Positions 44,902 through 53,891 of a stretch of 64,000 bases of DNA are shown here, piece after piece. This DNA comes from Brotaphodocola sp003480315. Lineage in GTDB: Bacteria > Bacillota > Clostridia > Lachnospirales > Lachnospiraceae. The notes under the pieces are model-generated. The model did not search any database. It saw only the letters and a list, made by a program, of their open reading frames with translations, and had not been told where the DNA came from. Positions within the stretch are counted from its first letter, which is position 1. The number at the start of each line of letters is the position of its first letter. The stretch lies in the NCBI RefSeq assembly GCF_964246085.1, contig NZ_CAXTPD010000016.1, one strand, 5' to 3'. The position numbers and the translations under genes were made by a program.

Positions 44902-46081
44902 GCTGATCGTCACCCGGTGGAACAGCCGCGTCCTGACCGCTCTTGTTTCAGAGAAAACTACCATAGAGCTGGGACTTGCGGACACATCTTCCATCCTGGG
45001 AAATATTTATATTGGAAAAGTTAAAAAAATCGTTCGGAATTTAAATTCCGCTTTTGTGGATTTCTCCGATGGGCGTACCGGCTATTACAGTCTCACCGAC
45101 AACAAAGTAACCCTGTTTGCTGACGGACATGAGAGAAAACTCAAAGAGGGTGATGAGATCATCGTACAGGTAGCAAAGGACGCCGTAAAAACCAAGGATC
45201 CGGTCCTGACCGGGAACCTGAATTTTTCCGGCAAATACGCTGTTCTGACTGCCGGAAAACAGGTCATCGGATTTTCTTCCAAGATTGAAGACCGGGAATG
45301 GAAAGAACAGATGCGTCCGCAGATAGAGGCACTTCTTGAGGGAAAGCATACCGGCATCATCATCCGCACAAACGCATACGGACAGGAAACAAAGCTCCTT
45401 CGGGAGCTTTCGGTGTTACTGGAGCTGTTTGAACGGGTCATAAACACGGCCCGCTATCGTACCTGTTACACCCTGCTTTACGAGTCAGAGCCGGATTATA
45501 TCAAAAGTCTGCGAAACAGTCCTGCCGGAAGTCTGGAGGAAGTCGTGACTGACCAGCCGGATCTGTATGCGCGGCTGCAGGAGTATTTCCGGGTTTCCGA
45601 CATTTCAGAGACTACCGGTCTGCGCTTTTACGAAGACCATCTGCTGAGCCTTACCAAGCTTTACTCTCTGGATCATGAAATGGAACAATCTTGTCAGAAA
45701 AGGGTATGGCTAAAGTCCGGCGGATATCTTATAATAGAATGCACGGAGGCTATGGTGGTCATCGATGTAAATACCGGAAAATATTCCGGAAAAAAGAATC
45801 TTGCCGATACCATCCGCCTCATCAACCTGGAGGCCGCAAAGGAGATCGCGCATCAGCTTCGGCTGCGCAACCTTTCCGGCATTATCATGGTTGATTTCAT
45901 TGATATGGATGCACAGGAAGATAAAACGCTTCTCATGGATACTCTGAGAGCGGCGGTCCGTCCGGACCCGGTTAAGACAACCGTTATTGACATGACGCCG
46001 CTCAATCTGGTGGAAATGACAAGAAAAAAAGAAAAGAGACCTCTCTGGGAACAGATCGCGCAGGTTCAGAAAAAATCGTGA
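44894..46081 (+). CDS. rng: Ribonuclease E/G family protein
   Basis: 395 residues from TTG 44894 (GGAG upstream). S1-like segment GNIYIGKVKKIVRNLNSAFVDF at residues ~36–58; catalytic DNase-I-like core with VVIDVNTGKYSGKK (Mg-binding Asp) and GIIMVDFIDM. Short form without the scaffold tail, as usual in Clostridia. Endoribonuclease for rRNA and mRNA processing. Last of the three-gene coupled set. Confidence 0.93.
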   Translation: MNKLIVTRWNSRVLTALVSEKTTIELGLADTSSILGNIYIGKVKKIVRNLNSAFVDFSDGRTGYYSLTDNKVTLFADGHERKLKEGDEIIVQVAKDAVKTKDPVLTGNLNFSGKYAVLTAGKQVIGFSSKIEDREWKEQMRPQIEALLEGKHTGIIIRTNAYGQETKLLRELSVLLELFERVINTARYRTCYTLLYESEPDYIKSLRNSPAGSLEEVVTDQPDLYARLQEYFRVSDISETTGLRFYEDHLLSLTKLYSLDHEMEQSCQKRVWLKSGGYLIIECTEAMVVIDVNTGKYSGKKNLADTIRLINLEAAKEIAHQLRLRNLSGIIMVDFIDMDAQEDKTLLMDTLRAAVRPDPVKTTVIDMTPLNLVEMTRKKEKRPLWEQIAQVQKKS

Positions 46082-46115
46082 CCATGTTGCGGGAGGCAGG
46101 TAAAGGGGATGTGAC

Positions 46116-47471
46116 ATGAAGATTATCATTGTAGGCTGCGGCAAGGTAGGGCTTACCCTGACCGAACAGCTGAATAATGAAGGCCATGATATCACGGTGA
46201 TCGACAAGGACGGTGCAAAGCTCCGCTCTGTTACTGATAATATCGATGTTATGGGAGTGGAGGGAAATGGCGCAATTTATCAGGTACAGATAGAGGCCGG
46301 CATCAAGGAAACCGATCTTCTGATCGCGACTACCAACTCGGACGAGTTAAATATGCTCTGCTGCCTGATCGCGAAAAAGGCAGGTAACTGTCACACCATC
46401 GCACGAATCCGAAATCCGGAATATGCCAATGAGGTACAGTATATCCGGGAGGAACTAAACCTTTCCATGGCTATCAACCCGGAGCTGGCTGCAGCGACTG
46501 AGATTGCCCGTCTGTTAAAGTTCCCGTCTGTCATTAAAATCGACGCATTTGCCAAGGGACGTGTAGAGCTCATGAAGTTTATCATACCGGACAATTCCGT
46601 GCTGGACAACATGCAGGTCTATGAGGTGGCTCCGCGCCTGCACTGCAGCATCCTGATCTGTGCTGTGGAGCGAGGCACCGATGTGATCATTCCGGGCGGT
46701 AATTTCCGTCTGCAGAAGGGGGACAAGATCTCTTTCGTAGCTTCCTCCTCCCAGGCATCCGAATTTTTCCGCCAGGTTGGTATCTCCAACACAACCGTTA
46801 AGACAGCCATGCTGGTTGGCGGCGGTAAGATCACATATTATCTGGCGAAGATGTTAGAGGATACCGGTATCAAGATCAAGATCATCGAGCAGGATCTGGC
46901 ACGCTGCCATGAGCTGAGTGAGCTGCTGCCAAAGGCCATGATCATTCACGGAGATGGTTCCGACCAGCAGCTTCTGATGGAAGAGGGCATTGCCCAGACA
47001 GAGTCCTTTGCAGCTCTGACCGGCTTCGATGAGGAAAACATCATGTTATCCCTCTACGCAGCCAGTGTATCAAATGCCAAGCTCGTGACCAAGATCAACC
47101 GTATTGCTTTTGAGAACATCATCCAGCAGATGAATCTCGGCAGCATCATTTATCCGAAAATGATCACCGCGGACGGCATCATCCGCTATGTCCGTGCCAT
47201 GCAGAATTCCATGGGAAGCAACGTGGAAACCCTCTACAAGATCGTGCAGAACAAAGCAGAGGCTCTGGAGTTCCGTGTCGGCAAGGATGCGCCTCTCATC
47301 GGAATCCCGCTTGAGAAGCTTTCCTTTAAGGATAACCTGCTGATTGCCTGCATCAACCGCGGCGGGCAGATCATCACACCGCGCGGTAAAGATACCATTG
47401 AACCGGGAGATACCGTAATCGTGGTTACCACGCATTCCGGACTGAAAGATTTAAAGGATGTCTTAAGGTAA
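46116..47471 (+). CDS. trkA: Trk potassium uptake regulatory protein TrkA
   Basis: 451 residues with two Rossmann RCK-N domains (GCGKVGLTLTEQL at ~residue 8; GGGKITYYLAKML at ~233) each followed by an RCK-C domain, the classic TrkA duplication. Binds NAD(H)/ATP and gates the TrkH channel on the cytoplasmic side. AAAGGGGATG precedes the start; trkH follows after 15 bases. Confidence 0.95.
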   Translation: MKIIIVGCGKVGLTLTEQLNNEGHDITVIDKDGAKLRSVTDNIDVMGVEGNGAIYQVQIEAGIKETDLLIATTNSDELNMLCCLIAKKAGNCHTIARIRNPEYANEVQYIREELNLSMAINPELAAATEIARLLKFPSVIKIDAFAKGRVELMKFIIPDNSVLDNMQVYEVAPRLHCSILICAVERGTDVIIPGGNFRLQKGDKISFVASSSQASEFFRQVGISNTTVKTAMLVGGGKITYYLAKMLEDTGIKIKIIEQDLARCHELSELLPKAMIIHGDGSDQQLLMEEGIAQTESFAALTGFDEENIMLSLYAASVSNAKLVTKINRIAFENIIQQMNLGSIIYPKMITADGIIRYVRAMQNSMGSNVETLYKIVQNKAEALEFRVGKDAPLIGIPLEKLSFKDNLLIACINRGGQIITPRGKDTIEPGDTVIVVTTHSGLKDLKDVLR

Positions 47472-47486
47472 GAGGATGGGTGAATT

Positions 47487-48926
47487 ATGAATATTGGAAT
47501 CGTGTTTTACTTTTTGGGCTGGGTCCTTGGCATAGAGGGCATCCTGATGATCCTTCCCTGTGTGGTGGCTCTGGTCTACCGGGAGCCAAGCGGGTTCTAT
47601 TTCCTGGGTGTGGCGCTGTTCTGCGGCATCAGCGGATGGCTGCTGTCCCACAAAAAATTAAAGAGTACCGTATTTTACGCAAAAGAGGGCTTTGTAGCCG
47701 TGTCCCTGAGCTGGATCGTTCTAAGCTTCTTTGGCGCGCTTCCGTTTTTCCTGAGCGGAGAGATCCCGCTTTTAGAAGATGCGCTGTTTGAGGTCATTTC
47801 CGGCTTTACCACAACCGGTGCCAGTGTTTTGCCGGATGTAGAGGCCTTAAGCCGCTGCATGCTGATGTGGCGCAGCTTTACCCACTGGATCGGCGGTATG
47901 GGTGTGCTGGTCTTTATCCTGGCTGTGCTTCCGCTGGCCGGCGGATATAACATTCATATCATGCGGGCAGAAAGCCCGGGACCATCTGTGGGAAAGCTGG
48001 TTCCAAGAGTCCGCACCACGGCAAAGATCCTGTACCTGATCTACCTGTTTATCACAGTCGTACAGATCATTCTGCTGCTTTTTACCGGCATGCCGCTGTT
48101 TGATGCCATGGCCATGAGCTTTGGCACAGCTGGAACCGGTGGATTCGGCATTGTCAACAGCAGCTGCGGCGATTACACATCCCTGCAGCAGTGGATCTTT
48201 ACCATTTTCATGATCCTGTTCGGCGTGAATTTTAATGTGTATTACCTGTTTCTGATCCGCAAGCCGAAGGATGCCCTGCGCTGCGAGGAGATGAGAGGAT
48301 ATCTCGGGATCATCCTGGTAAGTACGCTGCTTATCACCTGGAATATCCGCGGCATGTTCCCGGATATCCTGACTGCATTAAAGCACGCTGCATTCCAGGT
48401 CGGATCCATCATCACCACGACCGGTTATTCCACCACGGACTTTGATCTGTGGCCCGGCTTTTCCCGGACAATCCTCGTGTGCCTGATGTTTATCGGGGCC
48501 TGTGCCGGAAGTACCGGCGGCGGAATTAAGGTATCCCGTATTGCCATTGCCGTGAAAACAGTGAACAAGGAGCTCTCCTCCCTGATCCATCCGCGAAATG
48601 TTAAGGTACTAAAATATGAAGGAAAGGCCATTGAGCACAATGTGCTGCGTTCCATCAATACGTACCTGGTAGCCTATATCCTGATCTTTACAGTGTCCCT
48701 GCTGCTCATCAGCCTGGACAACTTTGATCTGACCACGAACTTTACGGCTATTGCGGCAACCTTAAACAACATCGGACCGGGACTTTCCAAAGTCGGGCCG
48801 ACCTGCAACTTCGGTATTTTCAGCCCCATCAACAAATATATCCTGATGTTTGACATGCTGGCAGGCCGCCTGGAGCTGTTCCCGATGCTGCTTCTGTTTG
48901 CCCCGCGTACCTGGATGAGAGAGTAG
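47487..48926 (+). CDS. trkH: Trk potassium uptake channel TrkH
   Basis: 479 residues, hydrophobic, four pore-loop repeats: SGFTTTGASVL (~107), TAGTGGFGIVN, TTTGYSTTDFD, and the last region NNIGPGLSKVGP. Conserved TLNNIGPG and RxLELFPML close the protein. Forms the K+ conduction unit with TrkA. The following 200 bases hold the L21 promoter and leader. Confidence 0.95.
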   Translation: MNIGIVFYFLGWVLGIEGILMILPCVVALVYREPSGFYFLGVALFCGISGWLLSHKKLKSTVFYAKEGFVAVSLSWIVLSFFGALPFFLSGEIPLLEDALFEVISGFTTTGASVLPDVEALSRCMLMWRSFTHWIGGMGVLVFILAVLPLAGGYNIHIMRAESPGPSVGKLVPRVRTTAKILYLIYLFITVVQIILLLFTGMPLFDAMAMSFGTAGTGGFGIVNSSCGDYTSLQQWIFTIFMILFGVNFNVYYLFLIRKPKDALRCEEMRGYLGIILVSTLLITWNIRGMFPDILTALKHAAFQVGSIITTTGYSTTDFDLWPGFSRTILVCLMFIGACAGSTGGGIKVSRIAIAVKTVNKELSSLIHPRNVKVLKYEGKAIEHNVLRSINTYLVAYILIFTVSLLLISLDNFDLTTNFTAIAATLNNIGPGLSKVGPTCNFGIFSPINKYILMFDMLAGRLELFPMLLLFAPRTWMRE

Positions 48927-49003
48927 CAGACACCGCGAACATTTCCCATATTCAGGGCTGCAGCCGCGCGGCAAAAAACTTTGAAAAAAGTTGAAATACA
49001 GGA

Positions 49004-49032
49004 TTGACAGCCGCATGGTTTCATGCTAATAT
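49004..49032 (+). promoter_or_regulatory. Promoter of the L21–L27 operon
   Basis: TTGACA at 49004, 17-base spacer, TAATAT at 49027: a near-consensus sigma-A promoter. Confidence 0.85.
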
Positions 49033-49039
49033 ACATGAG

Positions 49040-49120
49040 TATGTGCCGCACAGCGAGGTTTGAAAGTTCCGAGTCCATCGGATCCGGACACCGAAACTGG
49101 CGAGTAATGATAATAGGAGG
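49040..49120 (+). promoter_or_regulatory. Probable ribosomal protein L21 leader
   Basis: About 85 transcribed bases before rplU with potential stems around GTTTGAAAGTTCC and TCCGGACACCGAAAC (including GATCCGGA), ending in AATAGGAGG. An L21 leader is known in Firmicutes; position and GC-rich fold fit, but pairing was judged by eye. Confidence 0.5.
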
Positions 49121-49126
49121 TGCCAT

Positions 49127-49435
49127 ATGTACGCGATTATTGCAACAGGTGGTAAGCAGTACAAAGTAGCAGAAGGCGATATCATTAAGGTTGAAAAGCT
49201 TGGTGTAGACGCTGGCGAAACCGTTACGTTTGACCAGGTTCTTGCAGTTAACAACGGAGAGTTATCCATCGGATGCCCGACTGTAGCAGGTGCAACTGTT
49301 ACCGGAACCGTAGTTAAAGAGGCAAAAGCAAAAAAGGTGATCGTTTACAAGTATAAGAGAAAATCTGGCTATCATAAAAAGAATGGTCACAGACAGCTCT
49401 TTACCGAGATCAAGATCGACAAGATCAATGCTTAA
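49127..49435 (+). CDS. rplU: 50S ribosomal protein L21
   Basis: 102 residues, standard length. Starts MYAIIATGGKQYKVAEGD and ends in YKRKSGYHKKNGHRQLFTEI. AGGAGG lies before the ATG. First gene of rplU–prp–rpmA. Confidence 0.97.
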   Translation: MYAIIATGGKQYKVAEGDIIKVEKLGVDAGETVTFDQVLAVNNGELSIGCPTVAGATVTGTVVKEAKAKKVIVYKYKRKSGYHKKNGHRQLFTEIKIDKINA

Positions 49436-49441
49436 TTTATC

Positions 49442-49780
49442 ATGATTAACGTAACCGTATCTGTTGATTCCGACCATCGTTATCATGGGATTTCTTTTCT
49501 GGGTCACGCAGGTTATGCAGATGATCATCAGGAAGGACAGGAGCTGGTTTGTGCAGCTGTGTCTGCCCTGACACTCAATATGGCAAATTCTGTGGAGCAT
49601 TTCACAGACGACCAGTTTGAGGCAGATGAGGACGAGCAGTCCGGGATGTTCCGTTTCCGGTTTACCGGGGCGATTAGTCCGGAAGCAGCACTCCTTATGA
49701 ATTCTCTTGTGCTCGGCTTAGAGGACATTGAGGAAACATACGGAGAACCGTATATAAAAATTCGATTTGAGGAGGTGTAA
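49442..49780 (+). CDS. prp: Ribosomal-processing cysteine protease Prp
   Basis: 112 residues. Catalytic pair: His in GISFLGHAGYA and Cys in ELVCAAVSALTLNMANS. Cleaves the N-terminal extension of L27 before ribosome assembly. It sits between rplU and rpmA, as in other Firmicutes, and the cut site is present in the next gene. Confidence 0.93.
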   Translation: MINVTVSVDSDHRYHGISFLGHAGYADDHQEGQELVCAAVSALTLNMANSVEHFTDDQFEADEDEQSGMFRFRFTGAISPEAALLMNSLVLGLEDIEETYGEPYIKIRFEEV

Positions 49781-49783
49781 GAG

Positions 49784-50074
49784 ATGTTTAAGATGAACCT
49801 TCAGTTATTCGCTCATAAAAAAGGTGTAGGTTCTACCAAGAACGGTAGAGATTCTGAGTCCAAGAGACTTGGCGCTAAAAGAGCAGATGGTCAGTTCGTA
49901 TTAGCTGGTAACATTCTTTACAGACAGCGCGGTACTAAGATCCATCCGGGTCTGAACGTAGGACGCGGCGGCGATGATACTTTATTCGCTACTGTAGACG
50001 GCGTTGTAAGATTTGAGAGAAAGGGCAGAGACAAAAAGCAGGTTTCTGTATACCCAAGAACAATCAACGAATAA
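49784..50074 (+). CDS. rpmA: 50S ribosomal protein L27 with Prp-cleaved leader
   Basis: 96 residues. The start MFKMNLQLFAHKKGVGSTKN carries the Firmicute extension; Prp would cut between Ala and His in LQLFA/HKKG, exposing the mature N-terminus that reaches the peptidyl-transferase centre. AGGAGG precedes the ATG. A strong terminator follows. Confidence 0.97.
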   Translation: MFKMNLQLFAHKKGVGSTKNGRDSESKRLGAKRADGQFVLAGNILYRQRGTKIHPGLNVGRGGDDTLFATVDGVVRFERKGRDKKQVSVYPRTINE

Positions 50075-50086
50075 TGACACTGACAG

Positions 50087-50122
50087 GGCTTCATACTGAT
50101 TACTGGTATGAAGCCTTTTTTT
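50087..50122 (+). terminator. Intrinsic terminator of the L21–L27 operon
   Basis: GGCTTCATAC and GTATGAAGCC form a perfect 10-base stem followed by seven T. Confidence 0.93.
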
Positions 50123-50143
50123 GGAAAGGATTTAGGTGAATCC

Positions 50144-51427
50144 ATGTTTGCAGATAATGCAAAAATTTTTATCAAATCAGGAAAAGGCGGAGACGGCCAT
50201 GTGAGTTTCCGCAAGGAATTGTTTGTGCCGGCAGGCGGTCCTGACGGCGGTGATGGAGGAAAAGGCGGAGACATCATTTTTGAGGTGGATCCGGGTTTAA
50301 ATACATTAACAGATTTTCGTCATGTTCGGAAATATGTAGCACGAGATGGAGAACAAGGCGGCAAGAAGCGATGCCACGGTGCCAACGCAGAGAACCTGGT
50401 GATCAAAGTTCCGGAAGGAACCGTCATCAAGGACTTTGAGACCGGCAAGGTCATCGCAGATATGTCCGGTGAAAATAAACGAGAAACTATTTTACGGGGC
50501 GGCAAGGGCGGCCTCGGCAATATGAACTTCGCAACCCCGACCATGCAGGCACCAAAGTATGCACAGCCTGGTCAGCAGGGTCATGAGCTCTGGGTTCAGC
50601 TGGAATTAAAGGTCATTGCAGACGTTGGTCTGGTCGGCTTTCCAAACGTTGGAAAATCCACCCTTCTTTCCCGCGTATCCAACGCAAAACCGAAGATTGC
50701 AAACTATCATTTCACAACCTTAAACCCGCATCTGGGTGTGGTTGACTTAGACGGCGGAGCCGGCTTTGTTATGGCAGATATCCCGGGCCTGATCGAGGGA
50801 GCTTCCCAGGGCATCGGTCTTGGCCACGACTTTCTTCGCCACATTGAGCGCTGCCGCGTTCTGGTCCATGTGGTAGATGCCGCAGGTACGGAAGGACGCG
50901 ATCCGATTGCAGATATCCGCGCCATCAACGCAGAACTGGAGGCATACAATCCGGAGCTGTTAAAGCGTCCGATGGTCATTGCAGCCAATAAGATTGACGC
51001 CGTTTACTCTGAGGACGAGGATCCGGTCGAGATCCTGAAACAGGAATTTGAGCCGGAAGGCATCAAGGTGTTCCCGATTTCCGCAGTCAGCGGTAAGGGG
51101 GTAAAGGAGCTGTTATATGCAGTATATGAGCTTCTTAAGACTGTAAACCTGGATCCGGTGATCTTTGAGAAGGAATTTGAGATTGAGTACGCCGGTGACC
51201 GCAACCTGCCGTATACGGTAGAGCAGAACGAGGACGGCGAGTTTGTAGTAGAGGGACCGCGCATCGAGAAGATGCTGGGCTACACGAACCTGGAATCCGA
51301 AAAAGGCTTCCAGTTCTTCCAGAAATTCTTAAAAGAGAGTGGTATTTTAGACGAGCTTGAGGCCGCAGGCATCCAGGAGGGCGATACCGTCCGTATGTAC
51401 GGCCTTGCATTTGATTATTATAAATAA
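50144..51427 (+). CDS. obg: Obg family GTPase
   Basis: 427 residues from ATG 50144. Gly-rich OBG domain (IKSGKGGDGHVSFRKE, GGPDGGDGGKGGD), G domain with G1 GFPNVGKSTLL, G3 ADIPGLIEGA and G4 ANKID, and a C-terminal OCT domain (~345–427). Ribosome large-subunit assembly GTPase. It follows rpmA as in most Firmicutes, though a terminator separates them. Confidence 0.97.
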   Translation: MFADNAKIFIKSGKGGDGHVSFRKELFVPAGGPDGGDGGKGGDIIFEVDPGLNTLTDFRHVRKYVARDGEQGGKKRCHGANAENLVIKVPEGTVIKDFETGKVIADMSGENKRETILRGGKGGLGNMNFATPTMQAPKYAQPGQQGHELWVQLELKVIADVGLVGFPNVGKSTLLSRVSNAKPKIANYHFTTLNPHLGVVDLDGGAGFVMADIPGLIEGASQGIGLGHDFLRHIERCRVLVHVVDAAGTEGRDPIADIRAINAELEAYNPELLKRPMVIAANKIDAVYSEDEDPVEILKQEFEPEGIKVFPISAVSGKGVKELLYAVYELLKTVNLDPVIFEKEFEIEYAGDRNLPYTVEQNEDGEFVVEGPRIEKMLGYTNLESEKGFQFFQKFLKESGILDELEAAGIQEGDTVRMYGLAFDYYK

Positions 51428-51440
51428 CAGGAGATAAAAC

Positions 51441-51734
51441 ATGACAAGCAAGCAGAGATCCTATTTAAAGGGACTGGCTATGACCATGGGCCCGATTTTC
51501 CAGATCGGTAAGTCCAGCGTAACTCCGGAGCTGACCGCTGCCATCGCAGAGGCACTGGAAGCCCGCGAGCTGATCAAGATCACGGTCTTAAAGAACTGCC
51601 TCGACGATGGACGTTCCATCGCAGAGGTTCTGGCTGAACGCACCCGTTCTGAAGTGGTTCAGGTGATCGGCAAAAAGATCGTTCTTTACAAGCCGGCCAA
51701 AGACGAGGCAAAGCGCAAGATCGTTCTGCCTTAA
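51441..51734 (+). CDS. yhbY: YhbY/CRM-domain RNA-binding protein
   Basis: 97 residues: SKQRSYLKGLAMTMGPIFQIGK opening and the loop GK within it are typical of the CRM fold; ELIKITVLKNC and GKKIVLYKP follow. Associates with pre-50S ribosomes. Located 13 bases after obg in the same operon. Confidence 0.93.
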   Translation: MTSKQRSYLKGLAMTMGPIFQIGKSSVTPELTAAIAEALEARELIKITVLKNCLDDGRSIAEVLAERTRSEVVQVIGKKIVLYKPAKDEAKRKIVLP

Positions 51735-51800
51735 TATCACAGAGAAGGGGCTACGTAAAACCCAGGCCCCTGAGTACATTTTGCGAAGGGAGTGAGCTGC

Positions 51801-52433
51801 TTGGCCAAGATTGGAATTATGGGCGGTACCTTTGATCCGATCCACAACGCACATCTGATGCTGGGCAGACAGGCCTGGAAGGAATACAGCCTGGATGAGG
51901 TCTGGTTCATGCCGTCCCACACCCCTCCGCACAAAACCGACCATCAGATCACCGATACAAACGACCGGTGTGAGATGGTGAAACTGGCAATTGCGGAATA
52001 TCCCTATTTCCGTTTTTCAGATTTTGAGATTTCCAGGACAGGCAATACCTACACGGCCCAGACTTTGCAGCTTTTAAAAGAAGCGTACCCGGAGCACACC
52101 TTCTATTTTATTGTAGGCGCGGATTCCCTGTACCACATTGAAACCTGGTATCATCCGGAGCTTGTATTAGGGCACGTTACGATTCTGGCCGCAAGGCGGG
52201 AATGTGACGATGCTGCCTGTACTTTGGAGAAGCAGGCGGATTATCTGAAAAACAAATACGGAGCCGCAATTTTTCTTTTACACAGCGCTGCCATGCATAT
52301 CTCTTCCCAGGAGCTTCGGGAACGACAAAGCAATGGAACCGGAATTCATGATCTGGTTCCGGACAGCGTGGAACGCTATATCAGAGAACACGGCCTGTAT
52401 CAACATCCTGACCGTAGGAAGGATACATTATGA
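51801..52433 (+). CDS. nadD: Nicotinate-nucleotide adenylyltransferase
   Basis: 210 residues. Start TTG 51801 has AAGGGAG 8 bases upstream; a GTG at 51792 lies too close to it. Nucleotidyl-transfer motif GIMGGTFDPIHNAHL (GxFxPxHxGH type), FIVGADSLYHIETW, and C-terminal ISSQELRERQSNG (ISSTxIR-type). Makes deamido-NAD from nicotinate mononucleotide. Overlaps yqeK by 4 bases. Confidence 0.95.
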   Translation: MAKIGIMGGTFDPIHNAHLMLGRQAWKEYSLDEVWFMPSHTPPHKTDHQITDTNDRCEMVKLAIAEYPYFRFSDFEISRTGNTYTAQTLQLLKEAYPEHTFYFIVGADSLYHIETWYHPELVLGHVTILAARRECDDAACTLEKQADYLKNKYGAAIFLLHSAAMHISSQELRERQSNGTGIHDLVPDSVERYIREHGLYQHPDRRKDTL

Positions 52434-53032
52434 TAACAGAACAGATCATCACACTGCGCAAGCAGTTAAAATCCAAACTGGAACCGATGCGCTTTGAGCA
52501 CTCCGTAAGCGTATCGTTCACCTGCACAGCGCTGGCCATGCGCTACGGCTATGATATTCAAAAGGCTGAGCTTGCCGGGCTCATGCACGACTGTGCAAAG
52601 CGCTTTACCGACAGCGAGCTGATCCGTAAATGCCAGAAGCATGGGGTGGCCTTAACTGAGGCAGAAATCAAGGCTCCGGCTGTCATTCATGCAAAATACG
52701 GTGCCTATCTGGCAGAGAATAAATACGGCATCCAGGACCCGGAGATCATTTCTGCCATTGCATGCCATACCACCGGTAAACCAGACATGTCCACGCTGGA
52801 CAAGATCTTATACATTGCAGACTATATTGAGCCACGGCGTGACAAGGCAGACAATCTGCCTCAGATGCGTTATCTGGCATTCCAGGATCTGGATGAGACC
52901 ATGTACGAGATCTTAAAGGGGACCCTGGAATACCTGGACAAAAAAGGAAACACAATTGACCCGATGACCCTGCAGGCTTATGAATATTTTGCAGAGGCCA
53001 TGAAACAGAAAAAGGCAAATATGCATATCTAG
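52430..53032 (+). CDS. yqeK: HD-domain phosphohydrolase YqeK
   Basis: 200 residues. HD-domain signatures: RFEHSVSVSFTCTALA, LAGLMHDCAKRFT (His-Asp metal pair), and ISAIACHTTGKPDMSTLDKI. Symmetrical Ap4A hydrolase family, and conserved neighbour of nadD and rsfS in Firmicutes. Confidence 0.94.
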   Translation: MITEQIITLRKQLKSKLEPMRFEHSVSVSFTCTALAMRYGYDIQKAELAGLMHDCAKRFTDSELIRKCQKHGVALTEAEIKAPAVIHAKYGAYLAENKYGIQDPEIISAIACHTTGKPDMSTLDKILYIADYIEPRRDKADNLPQMRYLAFQDLDETMYEILKGTLEYLDKKGNTIDPMTLQAYEYFAEAMKQKKANMHI

Positions 53033-53047
53033 AAAAGGAGAAAATGA

Positions 53048-53413
53048 ATGAGTCAGGCAAACGAAATGGTAAAACTGGCCATCACGGCCCTGGAAGATAA
53101 AAAAGGGGAAGATATCCGCGTGATCGACATCCACGAGGTATCCGTTCTGGCTGATTACTTCCTCATCGCAAGCGGTTCCAACGGAAACCAGGTTCAAGCC
53201 ATGGCCGACAACGTAGAAGAAGAGCTTGGCAAAGCCGGATACCCGTGCAAGCAGGTAGAAGGCTACCAGAGCGCAAACTGGATTTTGATGGACTATGGCG
53301 ATATCATCGTGCACGTATTCGATAAAGAGAGCCGTTTGTTTTATGATATTGAACGTGTCTGGAGAGACGGTAAAATCATGGAGGCGGGTGAGTTCACAGA
53401 ACACGCAGTGTAG
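53048..53413 (+). CDS. rsfS: Ribosomal silencing factor RsfS
   Basis: 121 residues. DYFLIASGSNGNQVQAMADNV and WILMDYGDIIVHVF, then FYDIERVW: characteristic of RsfS, which binds L14 and blocks subunit joining in starvation. Last gene of the ribosome/NAD operon; the repeat array begins right after its stop. Confidence 0.96.
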   Translation: MSQANEMVKLAITALEDKKGEDIRVIDIHEVSVLADYFLIASGSNGNQVQAMADNVEEELGKAGYPCKQVEGYQSANWILMDYGDIIVHVFDKESRLFYDIERVWRDGKIMEAGEFTEHAV

Positions 53414-53724
53414 TTTTCCTTTTATTTCGCGAACATGCTTTTTATATCGCGAACAAGAGGTTCGGAAAGTGTAAATTTTTCCTTTCATTTTGCGAACAAG
53501 CAGTCAAAAACACGATCTTATGTTTTACAAACTATCGCGAACAAGCGTATCAAACCGAATATCTGTAATTTACGCGAGATTGCGAACAAGACAGTCTGAA
53601 ACCACAACAGCGTTTTCCTTTTATATCCTGAACATAGGGTTGGAAAACGCTGTTTTTTATTCCTTTTATATCGTGAATATATGGTAAAATACGCTTTCCT
53701 TTTATTTTGTAAACAAAGAAAACG
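53414..53724. repeat. Degenerate ~45-bp tandem repeat array
   Basis: The motif GCGAACAAG or a close variant recurs at 53429, 53449, 53492, 53537, 53582, 53628 (CTGAACAT), 53673 (GTGAATAT) and 53709 (GTAAACAA). Gaps are 20, 43, 45, 45, 46, 45 and 36 bases. Several copies are preceded by TTTTCCTTTTATATC or TTTTCC. The core drifts toward the right end. No gene is supported here. Confidence 0.8.
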
Positions 53725-53820
53725 CATCACGTATATTGGAAAATATTGCATTACGTATGCTGAAACAAAATACATCACGTATATTGAAACTTTTTACATC
53801 AGTATTCGTGAAAAACACAT
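53725..53820. repeat. 24-bp tandem repeat, four copies
   Basis: Copies begin at 53725, 53749, 53773 and 53797, exactly 24 bases apart: CATCACGTATATTG, CATTACGTATGCTG, CATCACGTATATTG, CATCAGTATTCGTG, each followed by an A/T-rich ~10 bases. It adjoins the 45-bp array and precedes the accessory genes. Confidence 0.8.
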
Positions 53821-53891
53821 CCCGCCGGATCGGTAGGAGGCGTTTTGTATGGTTCCGTTATTTCTTCATGTCCTCATAAAGCATTAATGCC

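Noticed and set aside
53414..53820. CRISPR array
   Set aside because: Repeat cores are short, degenerate and unevenly spaced (20–46 bases); the 24-base repeats leave almost no spacer; no cas genes are present.
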